This document shows, in pieces, positions 50,653-55,742 of a stretch of DNA of 55,742 bases. The DNA lies in NCBI RefSeq assembly GCF_005930975.1, contig NZ_VBSE01000033.1:1-55742 (forward strand). The letters run 5' to 3'. Source of the stretch: Apilactobacillus kunkeei (lineage in GTDB: Bacteria > Bacillota > Bacilli > Lactobacillales > Lactobacillaceae). Numbering within the stretch: the first letter of the stretch is position 1; each line of letters starts with the position of its first letter. The translations under genes were made by a program, and so were the position numbers. The notes under the pieces are model-generated. The model was given only the letters and a program-made list of their open reading frames with translations. It did not search any database and was not told the origin of the DNA.

Positions 50653-51054
50653 ATGAAACGATATGATATTTATAGAAAGCCTGTATTTAGAAATAATTTA
50701 GATGAAATAATGACAAGAAATAATATAAGTAGCTCCTATTTGTCCAGAATATCAGGTATCCCCAGAAGTACAATATATAGAATCAGAATGAACCCATATA
50801 ATAAAACTACATCATATATTAAAAATAAAATTTGCGAATCATTGAATATACAAAAAGAAAAATTTGGTGAAAAGGTAGAGTGTGCGCAAATGATGTCTGA
50901 AAAAATAGGTAGTGTGGCTTTTAATGAAAAAAACATATCAGAATTTAAAAAGATTTTATATGATGAAACAAGAGGCTTTTTTCAAATTGATCCATATAGT
51001 AGAAATTCATGTATAAATATTAAGATGAAATGGAGAAGAAAAAATAAATTCTAA
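50653..51054 (+). CDS. XRE-like helix-turn-helix protein
   Basis: A 133-aa basic protein. Residues 14-60 give a Cro/CI-type helix-turn-helix: LDEIMTRNNISSSYLSRISG then IPRSTIYRIRMNP, followed by a segment typical of the last helix (IKNKICESLNIQKEKFGEKV). The C-terminal half is unassigned. I use ATG 50653 behind GGAGATG. An unknown gene follows at 51073. It is probably a regulator in an accessory cassette; AT content is very high. Confidence 0.7.
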   Translation: MKRYDIYRKPVFRNNLDEIMTRNNISSSYLSRISGIPRSTIYRIRMNPYNKTTSYIKNKICESLNIQKEKFGEKVECAQMMSEKIGSVAFNEKNISEFKKILYDETRGFFQIDPYSRNSCINIKMKWRRKNKF

Positions 51055-51072
51055 GGAAACGTCAGAATCACA

Positions 51073-51393
51073 ATGGAAGATGGAGAATTAGTATTTAAAA
51101 TTATAGACTTTGATTTTAAATATTATGAAAAAGAATTATTTGATTCTATTGTTAAAAGCTTTGAATTATATGCGAAATATATAGGTGTTAAATATATTGT
51201 TTTTTCACCTGGAGTTTTGTACAACACATATAACAAAGTAAGAGAACCTATTAGAGAATTGCTTAATAATAAATATATTTACTATTACGAATATCTCAAA
51301 AATAATGCTTTGCTTGATGAAGATAAGATATACAAAAGATTTATTAATAAATCGGATAGAATATATGGATTTTCTAAATTCGTCACATATTAG
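51073..51393 (+). CDS. Hypothetical protein (106 aa)
   Basis: Unrecognised, rich in Tyr, Lys and Ile (FELYAKYIGVKYIVFSPGVL; NKYIYYYEYLKNNALLDEDK), no TM or signal. AAGGAAACG at 51053-51061 is slightly far from the ATG. It lies 18 nt after the XRE-like gene, so they are likely cotranscribed. A toxin/antitoxin or small phage-derived pair is possible but no family evidence is seen. Confidence 0.45.
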   Translation: MEDGELVFKIIDFDFKYYEKELFDSIVKSFELYAKYIGVKYIVFSPGVLYNTYNKVREPIRELLNNKYIYYYEYLKNNALLDEDKIYKRFINKSDRIYGFSKFVTY

Positions 51394-51493
51394 GCAAGAT
51401 TATTGATTATTCATAATTATGAAACTATTATGTAGTTGCGTTCAGGATGATTAATCCCTTTGAAACGCTTTAAAACAATTTAATTCTTTATAT

Positions 51494-51541
51494 TGCCTTT
51501 CTTTATAGAGTATTCCCATCTCGTTTAAGAAAGGCTTTTTT
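51494..51541 (+). terminator. Terminator-like long hairpin
   Basis: GCCTTTCTT and AAGAAAGGC enclose a loop of 23 nt and are followed by a T-run. Confidence 0.65.
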
Positions 51542-51594
51542 ATTTTATAAATCGATCTATAATGAGTTAAATGTTAATTATAGGAGTTTTTTTG

Positions 51595-51942
51595 ATGAAA
51601 GATATTACTGAAATTGCATGCGAATCATACAAAGAAGATTTAAGAAGTTATGATAATCCTGATTACGTTATTACATATCCAAAATATAATTGGAAAATGT
51701 CTTATTTAGCTTATGATGCAATGTTAAATGAATTGACTGACTATCATAATTTAAAACAACCGGATACGGATTATGAAACGTTTGATGTTTATAGTAATCA
51801 AGACGTAATCTTTAAATGTTCATTTTTTAAATCTATATATAAAATATTAGAGGTTAGTTTTTATGAATATAATAACTATTTGGGAAGTAAGGGATTTATA
51901 AAGGGGAAAGATAGAATTTACTACATTATAAAAAAGCAGTGA
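51595..51942 (+). CDS. Hypothetical protein (115 aa)
   Basis: Unrecognised soluble, acidic and aromatic-rich protein (KDITEIACESYKEDLRSYDN; ITYPKYNWKMSYLAYDAMLN). ATG 51595 fits TAGGAG; the longer frame from 51571 includes that site. A single gene next to the restriction-modification pair; no role can be assigned. Confidence 0.5.
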   Translation: MKDITEIACESYKEDLRSYDNPDYVITYPKYNWKMSYLAYDAMLNELTDYHNLKQPDTDYETFDVYSNQDVIFKCSFFKSIYKILEVSFYEYNNYLGSKGFIKGKDRIYYIIKKQ

Positions 51943-51964
51943 AACAAAGTTCACTGCTTTTTTA
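51928..51964. terminator. Bidirectional terminator between the 115-aa gene and the endonuclease gene
   Basis: AAAAAGCAGTGAA and TTCACTGCTTTTT form a perfect stem; genes on both sides converge on it. Confidence 0.85.
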
Positions 51965-53398
51965 TAATAAATCTTCTACTGCTGATTTTATATATTTACT
52001 ATTTATCCAGAAAGATTGAGTTGTCATAAAGTTATTTGAATATGAATCAGGTTTGTTAGTCCATTTGGCAGGAGTGGGTAATTCATTAGAATCTTTGCTA
52101 TCAACATAGCTACTCCTTGCGGCATGAGGCCTAACGTGAATAATTTTTTTGTCTTTTGAGGATATAAGATTGTTAGAGACTCTATTGTTTTTAAAACTTA
52201 GTTTTACACCGGAAAGTAATGCATTTACTGTTTGTTGCCAAGCTTCTCTTATTACACCGTCTCTCTGTTCATCTGGAACCCTAAAGAATTTAATTCCCTT
52301 TAGATAGTTATCTCCATCATCTTCTGTTTTAAAAACAACGAATAAAAATTTTGTTTCTGAAAAGTAAACATTTAAAGATGCTTCTGGTGAACCATCCTTA
52401 TCATTCCAATTCTCTTCAACTAAATCTTTAAACTTAAAGGGTGGTAGAGACATACTTTCCTTATTTATGTTTCTTTGATTAAATTGAATAGTTTTTGGTA
52501 CGATTGAAGCTTTTTTGAATTCATCGGCTTCTATTCCGGTTCTGCTTTTTATTCCTAAAATTCTGTTTACGATTTCAACATTGTATTTACCAATCGTTTT
52601 AGTTTCTTTAACAGGTATATTTAAATTATTAATTATTTCTTTTACTGATTTTCCGATGAAAGGTTTAAATTTTGTATTAATAATATCTTCTAAAGATTGA
52701 GTTGATAATTCAGTAGAATCTTTAATAATTGCATCTGAATGTTTATTTCCAAAGATGTAATCTCTTAGAAGAGTCGTCATAAAGCTTCCTTTTAAGGAAA
52801 ACGCTCTTTGTTTAGCCATGACGTTTGAGTTTGGTTGTGTTCTCATTGAATGCTTGTTTACACCCTTTGTACAAGCGGCTAAATAGTTTGTTATTCCTTC
52901 ATTTATTTCTTCAGCTTTACCTTGTTTTACATATGATTGAATGATTTCCCAGTCTTTTTTGATAATCTCTAAATCATTCTTATTGTTGAGCATTTCGTAC
53001 ATAACACATTTTGCGAAAAACCAATCTTCTTTTGGGATGCCTTTATTGTTTTCATAGTATCCAAGTTCCAGTACTTTGTTTTTTTTAAGAAGATGGCTAT
53101 TTTCAAAATTTTCTTTATCTAAATCTTCGTAATTAATAATGTTAAGGACTAATCTTTCCTTAGCGCTAATATCACCATTTTTTAAACGTTTGAAAGGAGT
53201 CGCTTTTAGCTCGGACACACCTAAATCAGGTTGACTTGCAGAGTCCTTTGGCTTTCCAAACCAAGCTTCAAACACGTCACCCATGGCATTTTTGTTACCT
53301 TTTATGTGCAGATTAAGCATTTCTATAAGATCTTTTTGTTTAATGTTTTCAATCTGAACAGCTCTATTATGTACTTCTTCCTTTGTTTTAAAATCCAT
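51962..53398 (-). CDS. Sau3AI-family type II restriction endonuclease
   Basis: A 478-aa enzyme of the MutH/Sau3AI group, which cuts 5' of GATC in unmodified DNA. The catalytic N-terminal domain has GNKNAMGDVFEAWFGKP (acidic helix, about 34-50) and SQPDLGVSELKATP (the D...ExK core, about 54-68). The C-terminal half is a second, non-catalytic MutH-like domain, as in Sau3AI; its length is close to that of Sau3AI. It is divergent from the C5-methyltransferase with a 90-bp AT-only promoter region between. GATC specificity is inferred from family and partner, not shown. Confidence 0.85.
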   Translation of the reverse strand: MDFKTKEEVHNRAVQIENIKQKDLIEMLNLHIKGNKNAMGDVFEAWFGKPKDSASQPDLGVSELKATPFKRLKNGDISAKERLVLNIINYEDLDKENFENSHLLKKNKVLELGYYENNKGIPKEDWFFAKCVMYEMLNNKNDLEIIKKDWEIIQSYVKQGKAEEINEGITNYLAACTKGVNKHSMRTQPNSNVMAKQRAFSLKGSFMTTLLRDYIFGNKHSDAIIKDSTELSTQSLEDIINTKFKPFIGKSVKEIINNLNIPVKETKTIGKYNVEIVNRILGIKSRTGIEADEFKKASIVPKTIQFNQRNINKESMSLPPFKFKDLVEENWNDKDGSPEASLNVYFSETKFLFVVFKTEDDGDNYLKGIKFFRVPDEQRDGVIREAWQQTVNALLSGVKLSFKNNRVSNNLISSKDKKIIHVRPHAARSSYVDSKDSNELPTPAKWTNKPDSYSNNFMTTQSFWINSKYIKSAVEDLL

Positions 53399-53487
53399 AT
53401 TTGGCCCCTCTTGAATAATATGTGTTGATCCTTTTCTACATATATTATATAATATATATTAATAATTCAAAAAAAGGAGTGATTAGC

Positions 53488-54777
53488 ATGGCGAAAGAAC
53501 TTAAAGTTTTAGAATTATTTGCCGGAGTCGGTGGATTCCGTATCGGTCTCGATAATGCGGATAAAGACTTATTTAAGACAAAATGGTCCAATCAATATGA
53601 ACCATCGAGAAAAAGCCAAGATGCTTTTGATGTATACAACTATCGCTTTCCAGATTCCGAAAATATTGGGATTGATGTTGCTGAAATTTCTGATGAAAAG
53701 TTCAGTTCCATGGATGCTGACATGATAGTTGGTGGATTTCCATGCCAAGATTACTCAGTAGCGAGATCTAAGAAAAATGAAATGGGAATTCAAGGAAAAA
53801 AGGGTGTATTATTCTGGCAGATTATAAGAGCTGCAAAAGACATCCATCCTAAATATATGATTTTCGAAAATGTAGATAGACTTTTGAAAGCTCCAGCTAA
53901 GCAAAGAGGTAGAGATTTTTCAATTATGCTTACTGCATTAAATAGCTTAGGATATTCTGTAGAATGGCGTGTTATTAATGCGGCTGATTACGGTAGAGCG
54001 CAACGTCGTCGCCGTGTATACTTCTTCGTATTCCGTAATGATTTACCTTATGCTAAGCATTTAGATGAAAAATATGATTTCGATGAAGAATTAATCCCAG
54101 ATGATGCTTATGATGAATATATCTTTAAAGAAGGTCTGTTTGCAAAGCAATTCCCAATTAAAGAAGAGTTATACAAAGGTAGAAGAGCTTATTATGAACT
54201 ACCAGATGATATTGTAGCTGCATCAGATAATTTCACTGGAAAAGTATTCAACACTGGAATTATGAGACACGGTAAATACTTTACTATCGACTCTGTTCCA
54301 AATTCTGATAAAAAGCCAACTCCGCTAAGAGATATTGTTCAACCAGAAGATGATATTGATGAAAAATATTATGTAGATGACCAAGCTAAAATTGATAAAT
54401 TTGCTTATCTTCGTGGTCCAAAACATATTGAAAGAACATCAGCTGACGGACATACTTACACATACAGCGAGGGTGGCATGTCTCCATATGAAGACCTATC
54501 ACTACCAGGTAGAACCATGCTTACTTCTGAAGGGAGTGTTAACAGATCAACTCATTGGTTAAAGATTAATGATAGATACAGAGTGTTAACACCAATCGAA
54601 GCAGAAAGAATGCAAGATTTTCCAGACGATTGGACTAAATACAAAATCGTCGATGGAGAAGTTAAAGAAGTTAGCGATAGAATGAGAATGTTCTTCATGG
54701 GTAATGCTTTGGTAACTTCGGTTATTGAAGGAATTGGAAAAGGAATTAAAGAAATCGTAAATGAATATGATGACTAA
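53488..54777 (+). CDS. DNA (cytosine-5) methyltransferase of the Sau3AI-type system
   Basis: A 429-aa C5-methyltransferase that protects host sites. Ordered motifs: LELFAGVGGFRIGLDN (motif I, SAM binding), GGFPCQDYSVAR (motif IV, catalytic Cys near residue 90), YMIFENVDRLL (VI), INAADYGRAQRRRRVYFFVF (VIII), a target-recognition region (about 190-330) and MFFMGNALVTSVIEGIG (X). ATG 53488 follows AAAAGGAGTGATTAGC; the upstream extension to 53422 lacks a site. With the adjacent endonuclease it forms a complete restriction-modification unit. Confidence 0.93.
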   Translation: MAKELKVLELFAGVGGFRIGLDNADKDLFKTKWSNQYEPSRKSQDAFDVYNYRFPDSENIGIDVAEISDEKFSSMDADMIVGGFPCQDYSVARSKKNEMGIQGKKGVLFWQIIRAAKDIHPKYMIFENVDRLLKAPAKQRGRDFSIMLTALNSLGYSVEWRVINAADYGRAQRRRRVYFFVFRNDLPYAKHLDEKYDFDEELIPDDAYDEYIFKEGLFAKQFPIKEELYKGRRAYYELPDDIVAASDNFTGKVFNTGIMRHGKYFTIDSVPNSDKKPTPLRDIVQPEDDIDEKYYVDDQAKIDKFAYLRGPKHIERTSADGHTYTYSEGGMSPYEDLSLPGRTMLTSEGSVNRSTHWLKINDRYRVLTPIEAERMQDFPDDWTKYKIVDGEVKEVSDRMRMFFMGNALVTSVIEGIGKGIKEIVNEYDD

Positions 54778-54801
54778 AAAGACCCGGTGGGTCTTTTTTA
54801 G
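54774..54801. terminator. Bidirectional terminator between the methyltransferase and HEPN-like genes
   Basis: AAAAAGACCC and GGGTCTTTTT with a tiny loop; the genes converge here. Confidence 0.85.
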
Positions 54802-55742
54802 ATTGTTTCGAAAGAGAAAGTATTACATAATATTGACAATTTTATAAAGCTTTCAATTGTAAAGTCCTTGGGGTTAGATTTACCATGCTGAATAACATTT
54901 CTATTCATATTTTGGGGTTTGCTTTTTTTGTAATCATTAAAATTCAAGTATATATTTGTACCCACTAGATACATGCTATATTTTAATTTATATTTGTTTT
55001 TTTGGGCTCCATTAGTATAGAATTTTTTATTATTTATATCCGTCTCAAATGGTTTATACTTTCTTCCGGTTGAATTTATAAATTCAAGTAAAACAAATAA
55101 AGCTGGAATTAATAATTGTGATAAAGAGGGATCTTTTTTAAAGGAAAGAATAATAGAGGAAGCAAAATCTGCATACTCCTTAGATAGTTGTGACTCCATA
55201 TTTAATATGTTTTGTTCTATTTCTTTAAAATATGTATCTAGCATGGAATAATTATTATTATTAAAAAAACTAATAAGATAAGAGCTTATTTCTTGATTGT
55301 TGTTAGTATATACAATTTCGTAAAAAGTTTTGTCATTAGTTAATTCTTTCGGAAGTACCCAGCAGTATTTGCTAAGAATGTTTATTATTTCTTTATTTTT
55401 AGATTCTAGTTTATTCGATAAAAGATTTTTAGATTCATCAATTGATAATTTTTTAAATAAAGTAGAATTTATTTCAATATTTTGTGATTCGTCAGATAAG
55501 TTATTTTTATCGATTGAAAATATTTTACCGTAGTTATTTGAACTGATTTTATTAAGGATGTCCTGAATATGGTTGAAACTACCAGTGGCTTTTAGCATAT
55601 TATTATGGATGTCTTGAATATGGTTGAAACTACCAGTGGCTTTTAGCATTCTATTATTGATGTCTTGAATATGGTTGAAACTACCAGTGGCTTTTAGCAT
55701 ATTATTATGGATGTCTTGAATATGGTTGAAACTACCAGTGGC
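54798..55742 (-). CDS. HEPN-type protein with N-terminal 17-residue repeats (5' end outside the window)
   Basis: The frame is open to the right edge, so the true start is not seen; the ATG at 55700 is just one of several inside repeats. Visible are four tandem units of MLKATGSFNHIQDIxNx (17 aa), then a Ser/Asn-rich alpha-helical region, and a C-terminal helical domain ending NRNVIQHGKSN...FIKLSILCNTF. RNVIQH fits the Rx4H motif of HEPN ribonuclease domains, common in abortive-infection and toxin proteins, and the residues around it have the usual HEPN look. It lies beside the restriction-modification pair. A defence role is inferred; catalysis is untested and the full protein may carry another domain upstream. 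Confidence 0.6.
   Translation of the reverse strand, partial: ATGSFNHIQDIHNNMLKATGSFNHIQDINNRMLKATGSFNHIQDIHNNMLKATGSFNHIQDILNKISSNNYGKIFSIDKNNLSDESQNIEINSTLFKKLSIDESKNLLSNKLESKNKEIINILSKYCWVLPKELTNDKTFYEIVYTNNNQEISSYLISFFNNNNYSMLDTYFKEIEQNILNMESQLSKEYADFASSIILSFKKDPSLSQLLIPALFVLLEFINSTGRKYKPFETDINNKKFYTNGAQKNKYKLKYSMYLVGTNIYLNFNDYKKSKPQNMNRNVIQHGKSNPKDFTIESFIKLSILCNTFSFETI
55548..55742 (-). repeat. 51-bp tandem repeat array (about 3.8 copies, running off the window)
   Basis: Near-identical 51-bp units sit end to end with ATG codons at 55700, 55649 and 55598, exactly 51 bp apart. The core of about 40 bp is essentially invariant and differences cluster in the last few codons. The period is a multiple of three, so copy-number change would keep the frame. 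There are no spacers, so it is not a CRISPR array. Confidence 0.92.

Noticed and set aside
55548-55742. CRISPR array at the right edge.
   Set aside because: The 51-bp units are contiguous without unique spacers, have no palindromic repeat and lie in an open reading frame.

Overview
The window looks like a chromosomal segment of a low-GC (roughly one third G+C) heterofermentative member of the Lactobacillaceae. Three things point there: adjacent zwf and gnd genes for the oxidative pentose-phosphate entry into the phosphoketolase pathway, a carAB locus divergent from argCJBDF (a layout known from Lactiplantibacillus plantarum), and an LPXTG adhesin with MucBP-like modules and a GH25 muramidase. 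The exact genus (Apilactobacillus, Fructilactobacillus, Lentilactobacillus or other) cannot be fixed from the sequence alone.

Layout: 1-120 is the 3' end of a 5S rRNA and its terminator. 384-1655 is a dicarboxylate/glutamate symporter. 1691-11556 is the arginine block: carAB on the minus strand and argCJBDF on the plus strand, around a 600-bp regulatory region. 11.6-12.2 kb holds a decayed gene with an intact promoter. 12.2-18.4 kb holds a multicopper oxidase, gnd, zwf and an MFS transporter. 18.6-20.6 kb is a two-gene cassette of unknown function. 20.7-23.7 kb holds an nrdI-like gene, a CNNM/CorC-type membrane protein and a membrane-anchored Mrr-like nuclease. 23.9-29.5 kb is an envelope glycosylation operon (GtrA, GT39, GT2) divergent from a two-component system. 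29.7-37.4 kb holds a muramidase, two small heat-shock proteins, small membrane proteins, a large mucus-binding-type adhesin and a TetR regulator. 37.6-45.6 kb is the aromatic amino acid block (tyrA; T-box then trpEGDCFBA). 45.7-47.9 kb is a 2-keto-acid decarboxylase and its divergent MarR regulator. 48-55.7 kb is an accessory, very AT-rich region with gene remnants, small unknown genes, a Sau3AI-type restriction-modification pair and, at the right edge, an incomplete HEPN-type gene with 51-bp in-frame repeats.

The most striking signal is regulatory. Both sides of the arginine locus carry short leader reading frames with clustered arginine codons. The carAB leader has the full architecture of a ribosome-stalling transcription attenuator: an Arg-rich leader peptide, a segment with perfect 9-base complementarity to the 5' arm of a strong terminator, then the terminator. 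The tyrA gene has the analogous arrangement with a leader peptide that reads ...NYYQDYYYVDTSK. The trp operon a few hundred bases away instead uses a T-box. Leader-peptide attenuation is classical in enterobacteria but is not the usual explanation for Arg and Tyr control in lactobacilli, where ArgR-type repressors and T-boxes are the known mechanisms.

Other well-supported signals are: a four-hexamer, 11-bp-period array between the two-component system and the glycosylation operon; a symmetric divergent promoter with two identical dyads between the decarboxylase and marR, with marR apparently starting at ATT; a Shine-Dalgarno site bridged to a distant start codon by a perfect 10-bp hairpin at the muramidase; CIRCE and CtsR-like motifs ahead of hsp20; and the restriction-modification/HEPN cluster.
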